Assembly: GCF_039904985.1 (NCBI RefSeq)
Contig: NZ_CP157005.1
Span: forward strand, 1,798,001 to 1,862,000
From: Methylomonas sp. AM2-LC
GTDB taxonomy: Bacteria > Pseudomonadota > Gammaproteobacteria > Methylococcales > Methylomonadaceae
Reading direction: 5' to 3'
DNA length: 64,000 nucleotides
Under the pieces are notes generated by a model. The model had not been told where the DNA came from, made no database searches, and saw only the letters and a list, made by a program, of their open reading frames with translations. A program made the position numbers and the translations under genes. Shown here piece after piece: positions 1 through 8,924 of the stretch. Within the stretch, counting starts at the first letter, position 1, and every line of letters starts with the position of its first letter.

Positions 1-327
1 TGTATTTTTGTCACCGGACATCTCAAGGATGGTACAGTCAATCTGGATTGGCCACAATTAGCCAGACCCAATCAAACGGTGGTTATCTATATGGGCTTGG
101 TAGGGCTGGAAACCATTTGCCAAGAATTGATAGCACATGGTTGTCCCGCAGAGCTGCCGATTGCTATCATTCAGCAAGGCACTACTCGCCAGCAACGGGT
201 ATTAACAGGCAGTTTGGCCGACATGCATCAACATGCAGAATTAGATGAAATAAAAGCACCCACTTTAATTATTGTCGGTAATGTAGTGAAACTACGGCAA
301 CAGTTGGATTGGTTTCGAATAGAGTAG
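1..327 (+). CDS. cobA: Uroporphyrinogen-III C-methyltransferase, C-terminal part (cut by window edge)
   Basis: Reading frame 1 is open from the first base to a TAG at 325-327 and encodes the last 108 residues of a tetrapyrrole methylase. Typical C-terminal SUMT signatures are seen: a TGHLKDG segment, [25 protein letters not shown] and a closing [11 protein letters not shown]. The family transfers two methyl groups from SAM to uroporphyrinogen III to make precorrin-2, the branch point to siroheme and cobalamin. The start lies outside the window, so it cannot be told whether this is a stand-alone CobA or the C-terminal domain of a CysG-type siroheme synthase. A strong hairpin about 95 bases downstream probably ends the transcript. 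Confidence 0.88.
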   Translation, partial: CIFVTGHLKDGTVNLDWPQLARPNQTVVIYMGLVGLETICQELIAHGCPAELPIAIIQQGTTRQQRVLTGSLADMHQHAELDEIKAPTLIIVGNVVKLRQQLDWFRIE

Positions 328-421
328 AGTAAAAATATTGGGTTAAAATGGATATAGCGTAAATTGTTGAATTACGGAAAGTATGTAATGCAACCAGAGC
401 CGTCTTAAGTAAATAGCCTTT

Positions 422-454
422 GGGCTGGTTAAATTTAATTAATTTAACCAGCCC
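422..454. terminator. Strong inverted repeat between convergent genes, probable bidirectional terminator
   Basis: Arms GGGCTGGTTAAATT (422-435) and AATTTAACCAGCCC (441-454) are perfectly complementary around a short AT-rich loop. It lies between the + strand methyltransferase (ends 327) and the - strand Ser-rich gene (ends 520), where a shared terminator is expected. There is no long T tract directly after either arm, so the call rests on position and stem strength. Confidence 0.6.
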
Positions 455-519
455 TGTTTATGCTGTTATTGACGGTATTAAAAAAAACCAGACGTAGTGT
501 GTCAATAACAATACCTAAA

Positions 520-1230
520 TTACGCCTGAGTATTTAACAAGCTACCGGAGCTGCCAGAAAAGTTTTGTAGATTACTGGAAAATGATTGTAAAAAACTACT
601 TAAAGTCGCAGTACTACTCCCACCTAGAGCGCTCTCTAAATCGCTAAAACTTTTTTCTAAACTGCTGAGTGTGGAATCTGTAGTACTTGACGACGATGAG
701 CTTGTTGAGCTGGTCGAACTTGTCGAGGAGGAAGCGGATGACAATTCTTGCATTAAACTTTGTAAGTCAGCCTGTATATTCGGGCCTGTCCGACCAGCAC
801 CGTTAATGCTGCTGGTAGAATTTGCCTGGTTGCTGTCAGTATTTCCATTGCTGCTGTTTGCCGTATCTTGATTGCTATCACTGCCGCTTTGAGCATGCAA
901 TGCTGCCATCAGGTTCTGCATAAAAGTCGCCAAAGCCTGGGCGGCATCTGCACTGGTTGTGGATGACGAAGAAGATGTCCCCGACGTTGAATCAGTTGCT
1001 GTTGTTGAACCAGTCGAGCTAGATGACGAGCTACTACCAATGCCTATTTGCGATAAAGCTTGGGTAATTGCACTCATAATACCGGAGGGTGGTGGTCCTG
1101 GCGGGGGTGCCATGTCAAGCCCATTACTGCTATTTGTGCTGCCACTCGAACTGTTACTAGAATTAATATTTTGGCTATTATTAAGTTGATATAACCAATT
1201 ACTACTGCTTGATATGCTGCTGATAGACAT
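520..1230 (-). CDS. Ser/Thr-rich low-complexity protein of unknown function
   Basis: About 236 residues dominated by Ser, Thr, Gly, Asn and Ala. The first few residues alternate MSISSISSSS, followed by a proline-rich PPPGPPPSG patch near residue 45. Hydrophobic helical islands lie between the Ser stretches: ITQALSQIG, ALATFMQNLMAALHAQSG, LQSLMQELS and LSSFLQSFSSNLQ. The start at 1230 is chosen over the upstream 1254 start because GGAGA sits seven bases before that ATG. There are no cysteines, no clear signal peptide and no catalytic motif. I do not recognise a characterised family. The layout (short amphipathic helices in Ser-rich linkers) would fit a secreted or surface self-associating protein, but that is a guess. 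Open frames on the opposite strand are by-products of the repetitive sequence. Confidence 0.7.
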   Translation of the reverse strand: MSISSISSSSNWLYQLNNSQNINSSNSSSGSTNSSNGLDMAPPPGPPPSGIMSAITQALSQIGIGSSSSSSSTGSTTATDSTSGTSSSSSTTSADAAQALATFMQNLMAALHAQSGSDSNQDTANSSNGNTDSNQANSTSSINGAGRTGPNIQADLQSLMQELSSASSSTSSTSSTSSSSSSTTDSTLSSLEKSFSDLESALGGSSTATLSSFLQSFSSNLQNFSGSSGSLLNTQA

Positions 1231-1837
1231 TTTCGTTCTCCAATTAAAAGTCAAGAAATGCTCGAACTATTCATGCACTATCATTAAGACATAAATACAT
1301 CGAACACCTACTTTTCCCTAAGCAGATTATCAGCCAATTAATTAGAAATTAGACAGAGTTTTATGTAAAAAAATGTAAAGTTAAGTTAAGAATACCTTTG
1401 ATTTATTTACATAAATTTAAAATAAACCGCCTATCTTGTTTATAAACTTTAATTAAAAGCAACATGGCAAAAAAATTCCCTTCTGATCATGAATCGGCAA
1501 CCCTTATTACTAAGCTTATCAATCAATCAGTTATTCTTTAATTTAGATATTTTCCTTTTATAGTTGTTGGTTTTTATTTCCTGCGACTGCAAAATAATGC
1601 CGCTGTAACCTGTCAATAGGGATTTAAGACAGTTTCCATTAGTTCAAAACTGTCGAATAGCGGATATAGGTTTTCAGCGTCGATAAGTTTTAGTGAATTG
1701 AGTTAGTTGTGTATCGAAGCGGTCATTCTTGCATAGACTGCCGGAGTTCAGAGTGAAAGCCAGCATCGAAGCTTGCAATTAAAGAGAGCAGGTTGATTGT
1801 TAACTTGCCCTCTGTTTTGATTTTTTAATAGGCGTAT
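1231..1837. other. Gene-free stretch, AT-rich
   Basis: About 600 bases between two - strand genes. It must hold the promoter of the Ser-rich gene near its left end and the transcript end of the PutAbiC gene near its right end. No long open frame, RNA gene or strong terminator is apparent. Confidence 0.5.
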
Positions 1838-2761
1838 TTAGTCTAAATTAAATAACTTTTTTATATCCAGTACTTTTTCTGAATCGACAAAATCAAGAGG
1901 AAAGTTTTGGGCTATATTATAATTGAGTAATATATCTTTACTCCATTTGCCCGATATATGTGAAATACTATGAAAAAGTAATAAAGTTTGTTCATGCAGC
2001 GAAAGTTGCGCACGAATTATTTTAAAATATTTTTCTTTTTCATTGGTATCTGTACAATTGGTGTCAACATAGTTAAATGTTTCATATAAATGTAAAAATA
2101 AGTGGCGTAAACGTGTTATATGGCCACCGAAAAGTTCATGTTTAATCCATTTCTTATCCTCGTTTTCAATCGGATCAAGCTGTTCAAAATAGTTTTTTAT
2201 TTTATCTAACAGCTTATTTACAAACTCATTCTTGTCATAATGGCTCAAGGCATTTTTAAGTAAACGCGTCGAGTTTCTCCCCGTTCCATAATATAAGCAA
2301 CAATAGGCAATGATACATTTATCTTCATTAGAAAAGCTTGATTCTATATCTTCAATGGCTTGCAGAATAAATCTAAACTCGCGGTATAAAAGTACAAAAA
2401 CTTTTCTGCCTTTCTCTACTTTTATTTCTGTTTTAACTTCTATTTGAAGTTCTGATACGTTTTCCCTGTGCATTTTTAATAACTCAAAAAAATGAGTCTC
2501 AAAACTTTGCTTGGTATAAGCTTTCCGGTAATCCCTAAAGGTAATAAAAAGTAGAATGACGTTGCATAGAGTAAAATAGGCACCTACATACCCTCCAACA
2601 AAACATCCCAGATCTCCAAAAGCTTCTTTATCAATCTTACCTAAGTGAAATTCGTCTGTTATCACAAAAACCAGATTTATAAACAGTATTCCTAAAAATA
2701 AAGAGACGGCTACAAAAGAAATTTTAAAGAGTGAAAATATGTTTTTTAACTTGTTTAGCAT
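1838..2761 (-). CDS. Putative phage abortive infection protein (PutAbiC-like)
   Basis: 307 residues. Two membrane helices (about residues 13-36 and 51-75) are separated by a short loop containing GDLGCFVGG. A long, mostly helical soluble region follows, starting with the family-like segment ETHFFELLKMHREN near residue 89. The C-terminal segment RAQLSLHEQTLLLFHS matches the conserved 'RAQLS-E-LL' part of PutAbiC proteins (Pfam putative phage abortive infection protein), which lie in or near defence islands. The family is named for phage exclusion; its mechanism is not settled. AT content is higher than in the neighbours, and both flanks are long gene-poor spacers, which suggests acquisition by transfer. 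No clear ribosome-binding site precedes the ATG. Confidence 0.72.
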   Translation of the reverse strand: MLNKLKNIFSLFKISFVAVSLFLGILFINLVFVITDEFHLGKIDKEAFGDLGCFVGGYVGAYFTLCNVILLFITFRDYRKAYTKQSFETHFFELLKMHRENVSELQIEVKTEIKVEKGRKVFVLLYREFRFILQAIEDIESSFSNEDKCIIAYCCLYYGTGRNSTRLLKNALSHYDKNEFVNKLLDKIKNYFEQLDPIENEDKKWIKHELFGGHITRLRHLFLHLYETFNYVDTNCTDTNEKEKYFKIIRAQLSLHEQTLLLFHSISHISGKWSKDILLNYNIAQNFPLDFVDSEKVLDIKKLFNLD

Positions 2762-3285
2762 TGTTTTGTTATGTCAAAAGTAATAGCAATGATGGGCTAA
2801 AAAATGCCCGTCATCGCTTATAGCTCTTCCGGATCGAACACTTTTTAGCACATAAGGTTTTGTGTAATGCACGGCAACGGTGCATTGCCCCATGCTGAGG
2901 CGCTTAAAGGGCCAGTTTGGGGCATTAATAGAACGTTTTTACGGCTTAATAATTAAAAGCAATATACATTCCATTTTTAAAACTAAAATCGTTGCTTGCC
3001 ACCCTATAGGTTTAACCCTTAATGCATACTAGCAAATTGCGTTTTGGCGGTGCTTCGGCTCATTAAGCGTCCCGCTCCGTGTGAACAAGAACAAAAGGAT
3101 TGTGGATTGCCTTTACCACGAACGATATAAGATTTTGCGCCCTTGCTACCGGGGATAATTCCCAGTTCACCATCTGCCGACTAATCTGGTGAACGCTCAT
3201 AAGTTAATTCCTAGATATTTATATTGCGAGTTTTATGGTTCGATATAAAGAGAACGCACTTTTTCACAAGCTTGCAATCACTTTC
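2762..3285. other. Gene-free stretch with an imperfect hairpin
   Basis: About 520 bases between two - strand genes. An imperfect inverted repeat at about 2786-2822 (ATGATGGGC/GCCCGTCAT core) sits just upstream of the PutAbiC gene. The rest shows no convincing coding frame. It may be a decayed intergenic region or an island boundary. Confidence 0.4.
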
Positions 3286-4323
3286 TCAACGATGATTGTT
3301 AACGGTTGGAGGGATGATGTTGCCTTTGGCCTGCATGTTGATCGCCTCTGGATGCGCCATGTAATGTTTCCGTAGGCAATTCGCTAATGCCTGCTTGGTA
3401 TCATCTTCAACCGGGCAGATGTCCGTTGCTGGCAGGCAATCGAGGATGTTCTGCAACAGTTGATCCTGCGGTGGTGGCATTTTCTGTACCCATGAAGCCA
3501 GCAAGACACGGTTTATATGCGATGGCAGCGATGCCAGGATGCCAATATCGTTTTGGTTATGCACCAATAGGCCAGACGTAGTCCCACGGTCTAGTGTCAA
3601 TACCTGAAAGAAATACAGAGTGTGGTATTCAAGCTGCTTGTTGCGGATCTCGTCGGTTGGCGATGTGCGAGTATCGAGGGCAGCCGAGAAAATATCGCAA
3701 TAAACATCAATAGCAGCCTCGCCAACCGTCTTTGCCATATTCAGGTCGATATTGAAATCACCACTAAAGTAGTTTTCCAGATAAAAATGCGTCACGCCGC
3801 GGTGGCGTCCCAGCACTGGAATATTGAAGTAACTATTACCCTGTGCGGCAGCTTCATCGTACCGTTCCGCTGCAGCCTGCCTGAGTTTTTCGGCAAACTG
3901 TTCTTTATCCGCATCGTACTCGTTAGATGGGTTTAGGTCAGCCATTACTCGCCAATAACCACTGCCGTCCTTCATTTCGGTCCAGCTGAGGTGAATATGC
4001 ACTGAAGGTGCCAGCGGATTGTCGGGATGGATAATGGTGGAAATCGCCGAAGCGGATGCCAGTTTCTTGCTGTCATCATCGTCATACTGCACCTGAGAGG
4101 TATTGACCGACCCGCGATTGAATATCGTCTCGTCGGTCGCCATATAGCGCATGCCTCCGCCATGCTTCCCCTGGTCGCGCAACCATTCTATCGGTACAAA
4201 AACATTGCCATTACCGAACTTGTTGCTGATCTTGTTCAATCTATTAATAAAACGATGTTGCAAGTCACAAACTAATGAGTAGGCCAATTCGGCACGTGAT
4301 GATTTGGCTTTGATCCTGTTCAT
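3286..4323 (-). CDS. Coproporphyrinogen III oxidase (HemF)-like protein, diverged
   Basis: 345 residues, somewhat longer than HemF (about 300). HemF-like features occur in the right order: a GGGMRYM segment and FNRGSVNTSQV near residues 55-75 (HemF: GGG, FEKAGVNFS-V), SAISTIIHPDNPLAPSVHIH near 92-111 (HemF: SLVIHP-NPY-PTVH), and YWRVMADLNP-EYDADKEQF (HemF: WWFGGG-DLTP-Y). The family signature around HR-E-RG-GG-FFD is poorly kept: here it reads GRHRGVTHFYLEN. HemF decarboxylates coproporphyrinogen III to protoporphyrinogen IX with oxygen. Because the signature is altered, this is probably a paralogue with changed substrate or partner, not the main heme enzyme. It stands alone between long spacers. 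Confidence 0.68.
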   Translation of the reverse strand: MNRIKAKSSRAELAYSLVCDLQHRFINRLNKISNKFGNGNVFVPIEWLRDQGKHGGGMRYMATDETIFNRGSVNTSQVQYDDDDSKKLASASAISTIIHPDNPLAPSVHIHLSWTEMKDGSGYWRVMADLNPSNEYDADKEQFAEKLRQAAAERYDEAAAQGNSYFNIPVLGRHRGVTHFYLENYFSGDFNIDLNMAKTVGEAAIDVYCDIFSAALDTRTSPTDEIRNKQLEYHTLYFFQVLTLDRGTTSGLLVHNQNDIGILASLPSHINRVLLASWVQKMPPPQDQLLQNILDCLPATDICPVEDDTKQALANCLRKHYMAHPEAINMQAKGNIIPPTVNNHR

Positions 4324-4557
4324 TTATGGTTATTTCCTGCTAGAGATGAAGACATATGTATTGTTACATAAGCAAAAGGGATTTGGATTTCAAAATTGGC
4401 AACAGATCTGTCCGTTTTTGATAGGGGGGATAAGTTTACAATTACAAATTGATTGAAATTCGGCACGTTTTATCTCCCAAAAACGACAACGTACTAAGTT
4501 GAGGTATTTCTAGGGAACGACTATCTAGCCATAAATGTTATTGACGGCGCGTTGGGC

Positions 4558-5313
4558 TTAATGCACTTGTTTTGCAGGTTTTTGCGCAAAAAAGAAGATA
4601 AAACAGGCCATTAAAACAAATAATGTTGCTGACGCCGAATAACGGCTGAGTTCCAAACCACCCTTACTTATCGGCTTATCCAGGAAGTCACCGACTACGG
4701 CTCCAAGTGGCCGCGTAAGTATAAACGCTGACCAAAACAAGATTGTATGGGAAATTTTTGTTTTGTAATACGCCACTGCAATGATTACTAACATCAAGCC
4801 AAAAACTATCGCGCTGCCACTGTAGCCAAGGTCAGCTGAATTTGCCGTCCAATCACCGAGCGCGGTTCCCAAGGTTTGAGAAAACATGATGGTGATCCAG
4901 TAAAACATTTCAGATTTCGGTGAAGTCACAGTATTAACCGCCACCGAACCCAGAATACGATACCAAATGAACAGCGATGCCATGAGCAAACTGAACAGTA
5001 TTGTCGTACCGCCTGTATAACCAATATCTAGCGAACGATCTGCAAAATCGGCAAGCGTCGTACCCACTGTTGTCGTTGCAATGATTGTTGTCCAGTAGAT
5101 GATCGGGTGAAATTTCTTTACCGATATTTGAGCAATTACAGCAACAATAAAGATTGCTGCAAATATTCCGGTACCAACCAGATAACCAAGGTCCATAGAC
5201 ATTGAGACTGCATCGCCACCTGTTTCGCCAAGTGTTGTAGCAAGAATTTTTATGATCCAAAAGACTAGCGTTACCTCTGGCACCTTGCTTAGAGCTTGTT
5301 GATCGGTGTTCAT
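4558..5313 (-). CDS. COG4705-type membrane-anchored protein with four internal repeats
   Basis: 251 residues, almost wholly membrane helices (about eight). The same short motif recurs four times, once per helix pair: KILATTLGETGGD, IIATTTVGTTLADFAD, IMFSQTLGTALGDW and ILTRPLGAVVGDFLD. This T-x-G-x-x-x-G-D pattern, with an acidic residue in each repeat, is typical of the uncharacterised COG4705 membrane proteins. A role in transport is plausible from the intramembrane acidic residues but is not shown. The gene is transcribed alone; a perfect 10-bp-arm hairpin lies about 140 bases upstream. Confidence 0.8.
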   Translation of the reverse strand: MNTDQQALSKVPEVTLVFWIIKILATTLGETGGDAVSMSMDLGYLVGTGIFAAIFIVAVIAQISVKKFHPIIYWTTIIATTTVGTTLADFADRSLDIGYTGGTTILFSLLMASLFIWYRILGSVAVNTVTSPKSEMFYWITIMFSQTLGTALGDWTANSADLGYSGSAIVFGLMLVIIAVAYYKTKISHTILFWSAFILTRPLGAVVGDFLDKPISKGGLELSRYSASATLFVLMACFIFFFAQKPAKQVH

Positions 5314-5647
5314 TATTACCTCTTATGTGCTTATATGGATTACGCTTACCCTGCTTATATCAACACTGCCAAGATCCACAAAAACACAAGGAAGAATGCG
5401 GATTAGGCCACTCTAACCACCACAGTTAAGCTAATAGGCAGCCATTGATCGACTCTTTCCAAGTGCCATCGATGGAAAGAGTCTACCTGTTTTAACGTTA
5501 TTCTCGGCGACATCTGAATAAATCAGCCAGCAAAGTATATACCTGAGTAAGGTATCATATAGGAAAATGCCCCATAGATTTTATGGTGTATCTGAACCCA
5601 ATTTAACAGTACTGTTCACAGAAATAAATAAAATAAGAGGATTGTGT
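5314..5647. other. Divergent intergenic region with a perfect hairpin at 5451-5483
   Basis: It separates the COG4705 gene (-) from the metallopeptidase-like gene (+). GACTCTTTCC (5451-5460) and GGAAAGAGTC (5474-5483) form a perfect stem with a 13-base loop and no T tract. Its place between divergent promoters favours an operator or leader structure over a terminator. Confidence 0.5.
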
Positions 5648-6538
5648 TTGAAAAAGTTTCACTTTAAGGTTAGTTTGCTGATAGCAAGTCTTTGGCTGTC
5701 ATTGATAAGTGGGGTATTGGCTGCAGGCAATGCACCTGACGAACCGTTAGTTATGACCAGCGGCGACGGTCGATTCGAACTCTATTCTGACACAAATCTT
5801 GATCCCAAAGAAGCCCATGCTTTTCTATTGACAGTTCAGAATGCCTGGAATTGGTTATTAGAAACTCAGCAATGGGTTAATCCCACCTTATTGGATGGAC
5901 AGCCAGTGCAACTGCGTTTGCTTGATGATGATAATGCGCCTTCTGGAGGAAGTGGTCGGGGTTTTACTATAGCGTTAAAGCGTTTATATACCTTACCTGA
6001 CCTAACCAAAGGTACTGTTGCACATGAGTTGAACCATGTTCAGGATAGACGCCAAACTGGCAATGGCGTGGTGCCTGGTTTTATTACTGAAGGACGTGGT
6101 TTGACTAATGGTTTCTGGTACCGCTATTCTCTTGGCTTACCACCACAACCTTATGATCATGCGTTGGCCCGTAGCATAGCTAACTTCACTCCTGAGCAAA
6201 TGTCAGATGTAGTACACCGCATGCAGCGCGGCGACGTACATGATGCGAACGATCCTAAAGCCAACGCCCGCCTTGAATTTGGAGGGGCTTGGTTTGTGGA
6301 GTATCTTAGAACCACTTTTAATGGCCATGGTTTTCCTGATGTGCAACCTCGCCTAGCTAGTGTAATAAGTGAAGTTCACAATGGCATACCGTTTGAAGAT
6401 GCCTTCAAAAAAGTTTTTGGAGTTGAATTTAGTCGTGTACAGGATGCCTTTATCGCCTTTGTAACAAACACCGAAGGCACACATCGTGTCAAAAGTATGA
6501 TATGGGAAGGCTTGATCGGTAAAGAGAATCGCAACTAA
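5648..6538 (+). CDS. Secreted HExxH metallopeptidase-like protein
   Basis: I place the start at TTG 5648. It follows AAGAGG by seven bases and gives a clean signal peptide (KKFHFKVSLLIASLWLSLISGVLAAG), whereas the in-frame ATG at 5567 would put 27 extra residues before it. The mature part carries HELNH at about residue 126 and, some 20 residues later, GFITEG, whose glutamate could be a third zinc ligand. The arrangement (HExxH, then E, then a helical C-terminal half with FGGAWFVEYLR) resembles secreted gluzincin-type peptidases of the basic-secretory or peptidase MA kind. It probably acts in the periplasm or outside the cell. Substrate unknown. Confidence 0.65.
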   Translation: MKKFHFKVSLLIASLWLSLISGVLAAGNAPDEPLVMTSGDGRFELYSDTNLDPKEAHAFLLTVQNAWNWLLETQQWVNPTLLDGQPVQLRLLDDDNAPSGGSGRGFTIALKRLYTLPDLTKGTVAHELNHVQDRRQTGNGVVPGFITEGRGLTNGFWYRYSLGLPPQPYDHALARSIANFTPEQMSDVVHRMQRGDVHDANDPKANARLEFGGAWFVEYLRTTFNGHGFPDVQPRLASVISEVHNGIPFEDAFKKVFGVEFSRVQDAFIAFVTNTEGTHRVKSMIWEGLIGKENRN

Positions 6539-6728
6539 AGATAAGTCAAGCAGTTGCAAAACAGCGTTGAATAATCACCCGTTTTGTAAGTGCATATTCT
6601 GGCAACTTGAACACTTATTCTGAACCAATCTGAACTGAAGTTGGAAGCGTTAATTTAGCTCAGCAAAAAAAGCAGGGTAAAGGAGTTGAATTTCTGATGC
6701 CAAAAATCGGCTTAAACGAAACTCGTTG

Positions 6729-7586
6729 TTAAGCAGTCCTATTCTGAAACAGGGTTTCAAAATGATCCTGATCCAGACTAAAACCCGCAGCATTTTTATG
6801 GCCACCACCCCCATATTGTTTTGCCACTTCGCTGACATCGTAGTTACCTGTTGAACGTATGGCAAACCACCACCGCTGTGTATCACCATCATATTGATAA
6901 GTAGTGCCAAAGGTATTCGATTCATGCGCAAGTGCATGACCTACTTCATTAGAAAATTCGGGTGGTGCGTTGACTGCTAAACCCTTAAATCCCCCCAATT
7001 GTATGGGATGCTTTTTAACCAGAAGTCTTTTAATACTGCCATTACGTTGTTCAAGTAACAGATCACCCATTTTTTCTATATTTTTTAACGAAGTATTACC
7101 ATACAATTTATGTAAATTCTGTATCTTAAACGGTGTCTTGTTGTGCAAGGCACACATAATAGCTTTGGTGCTTGGGTATTTAAAACTCCATAAATCATGG
7201 TCTTCTATAATGCTTAACAATTCCGGTACTGGCTTATCCGGAAAGAAGTATTGCCATGCTAAAACACAGCCACTGTGGTTTAAATCAAAGCTGATTTTGA
7301 CATTTTCAGGAATATCATGACTTGCCCAATACTGCTCATGTTCTTTTTGGGCAGATTGATGATGATCAATTAAGGTAATGGTATGCGCTTTTTGCGCCGC
7401 CTCTATAATGGCTTCAGGACTGTAAGAAAAATCTAATATATACAGATCATCCCCAGCATTAAAATGCGGCATAGGCTTATCATATTGCACGCCAATAAAT
7501 TTTGAGTTATTTCTAAAGTACGACCATGCGGCCCAGGCAGCGCCAGAACCATCCATGCAATTTTTGTGAAACAAAATAATATTCAA
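6729..7586 (-). CDS. DHH-family phosphoesterase
   Basis: 285 residues. The N-terminal DHH domain shows HKNCMDGSGAAWA (residues 8-20), LDFSY (about 51-55) and the name-giving DHH in LIDHHQSA (about 72-79). The C-terminal DHHA1 domain ends with the GGGGHKNAAGF substrate-binding motif (about 258-268). Enzymes of this superfamily are Mn-dependent nucleases or phosphatases acting on short oligonucleotides, cyclic dinucleotides or related phosphoesters. The short length without RecJ extras points to an oligonucleotide or small-molecule phosphohydrolase; the exact substrate cannot be read from the sequence. It is transcribed alone. Confidence 0.88.
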   Translation of the reverse strand: MNIILFHKNCMDGSGAAWAAWSYFRNNSKFIGVQYDKPMPHFNAGDDLYILDFSYSPEAIIEAAQKAHTITLIDHHQSAQKEHEQYWASHDIPENVKISFDLNHSGCVLAWQYFFPDKPVPELLSIIEDHDLWSFKYPSTKAIMCALHNKTPFKIQNLHKLYGNTSLKNIEKMGDLLLEQRNGSIKRLLVKKHPIQLGGFKGLAVNAPPEFSNEVGHALAHESNTFGTTYQYDGDTQRWWFAIRSTGNYDVSEVAKQYGGGGHKNAAGFSLDQDHFETLFQNRTA

Positions 7587-7656
7587 AGAATTAACCGCTG
7601 TGAGTCTAAAACTTGATCAGTAAATGGATCGAAACATCCGACATAGCGATTACATA

Positions 7657-7676
7657 CGCACATAGTGCTATGTGCG
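7657..7676. repeat. Perfect 20-bp palindrome
   Basis: CGCACATAG-TG-CTATGTGCG is a perfect inverted repeat with 9-bp arms. It lies in the 219-base spacer between two - strand genes (DHH phosphoesterase starting at 7586, HupE-like gene ending at 7806), upstream of the DHH gene. No T tract follows, so an operator is as likely as a terminator. Confidence 0.55.
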
Positions 7677-7805
7677 CATATTACCTACCCGTGTTCTATG
7701 AAGCTTTATACCAGAATTATCTACGCTAACATAGGGTGTCATTAACGAGGCATATACCAGTAGATCCTAGGTTTCTGCTGTCACATGGTTTTTTACCGTA
7801 ACAAT

Positions 7806-8924
7806 CTATACCTGAAAGTCTAAACTACGTTCCAGTAACCAAATCATACCGATGGTAATTATGCCGCTGGAAGCGGGTTTCAGTATATATTTTGCGTAAT
7901 AGTCACGGCGACTCAAGACGATAATCAGCGGCAACAGCGCAGAAACGATTAGCAGTTGCCCCGCTTCAACACCTAGATTAAAGCCTAACAAACCATATAA
8001 TCGATGGGTGTCTGGTAAGCCTAAATCCAATAATACGCCGGCAATACCCATGCCGTGAATTAAACCAAAACCAAAGGCAAACCAAGTACGTTGCGCCATA
8101 AAGCGTGGAAAAATATTGTTTAAGGCGGCTAATACCACCGACGCGGCAATTGCTGATTCTACCCAACGACTTGGCAGTACAATATAGTGTAAAGCGGTCA
8201 GACTCAAGGTAATGGAATGAGCAAGGGTAAATGCCGAAACGATTTTCAGAACATCGGTAAAGACACTGCGCAGTGTTAGTTTGGCGTGCCATTCACGATA
8301 GTCACGTTTTAATGCTGCAGGCAGGATGAGACTCAGCAAAAACAAAATATGATCATAACCTTTCCAGATATGCTGTAAGCCTTCATAACTAAAACTCAAA
8401 AACTCTTGTAAGGGTTGCGATTGGGTATTGACGTTAAATTGATAGTTGGGTTGCTCGGGGCTAAATATATGCGTAATAAGGCTGTTATTGCTATTCAGTT
8501 TCAGTAAGCCGCGATGCTGTCTGTCAAAATCGAAAAATAATTGATAATTAATGTTGAATTGTGGTCCAGAGTTTGCGCAATCAATTTTAAAATACACCAC
8601 TGCGTAATGGCCATCGCTGTGTTCATCTACTTTAAAATCGGTCGGATTTAGTGCGCAGGGCTGTTCTGTGTTGCTGATGACAAGTCTGTTTAAGGCATAG
8701 TCCGTAACCATGGCTTGTTGTGCGTGTAATTCTTGCCAGGTAATTTCACCATCATCATCGGTATCCAAACCGATAGCTGTTTCCAGATCACGCAAGGCAA
8801 TATCCCATTGACCATGGCTTTGCTGTGCTTCGTTGCTAATGCTTAGATAGCTATCGCTGGGTTTATGTGCCATAGCGGAGAAACTGAGCAGGCTTAATAG
8901 ACTAAAAATGAACATTAGTTTCAT
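7806..8924 (-). CDS. HupE/UreJ-family membrane protein with N-terminal periplasmic domain
   Basis: 372 residues. A signal peptide (1-19, ending SAMAH) leads a periplasmic domain with one EF-hand-like loop DTDDDGEITWQE (54-65). From about residue 185 there are six or seven membrane helices with the HupE/UreJ motifs GYDHILFLLSL, FTLAHSITL and FGLIHGMGIAG; these conserved His residues suggest metal handling. HupE/UreJ proteins are linked to nickel or cobalt uptake, but long versions with an extracellular domain also occur beside DUF4331 and TPR genes. The start overlaps the TPR gene's stop by four bases (ATGA), so the two are translationally coupled. Part of the ECF-sigma-linked cluster. Confidence 0.83.
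   Translation of the reverse strand: MKLMFIFSLLSLLSFSAMAHKPSDSYLSISNEAQQSHGQWDIALRDLETAIGLDTDDDGEITWQELHAQQAMVTDYALNRLVISNTEQPCALNPTDFKVDEHSDGHYAVVYFKIDCANSGPQFNINYQLFFDFDRQHRGLLKLNSNNSLITHIFSPEQPNYQFNVNTQSQPLQEFLSFSYEGLQHIWKGYDHILFLLSLILPAALKRDYREWHAKLTLRSVFTDVLKIVSAFTLAHSITLSLTALHYIVLPSRWVESAIAASVVLAALNNIFPRFMAQRTWFAFGFGLIHGMGIAGVLLDLGLPDTHRLYGLLGFNLGVEAGQLLIVSALLPLIIVLSRRDYYAKYILKPASSGIITIGMIWLLERSLDFQV

Noticed and set aside
671..1189. Open frames on the + strand opposite the Ser-rich gene
   Set aside because: They are low-complexity reflections of the repetitive Ser codons, with no ribosome-binding site or motif.
5567..5647. ATG 5567 as start of the HExxH protein
   Set aside because: It would put 27 residues before the signal peptide; TTG 5648 has a good ribosome-binding site.
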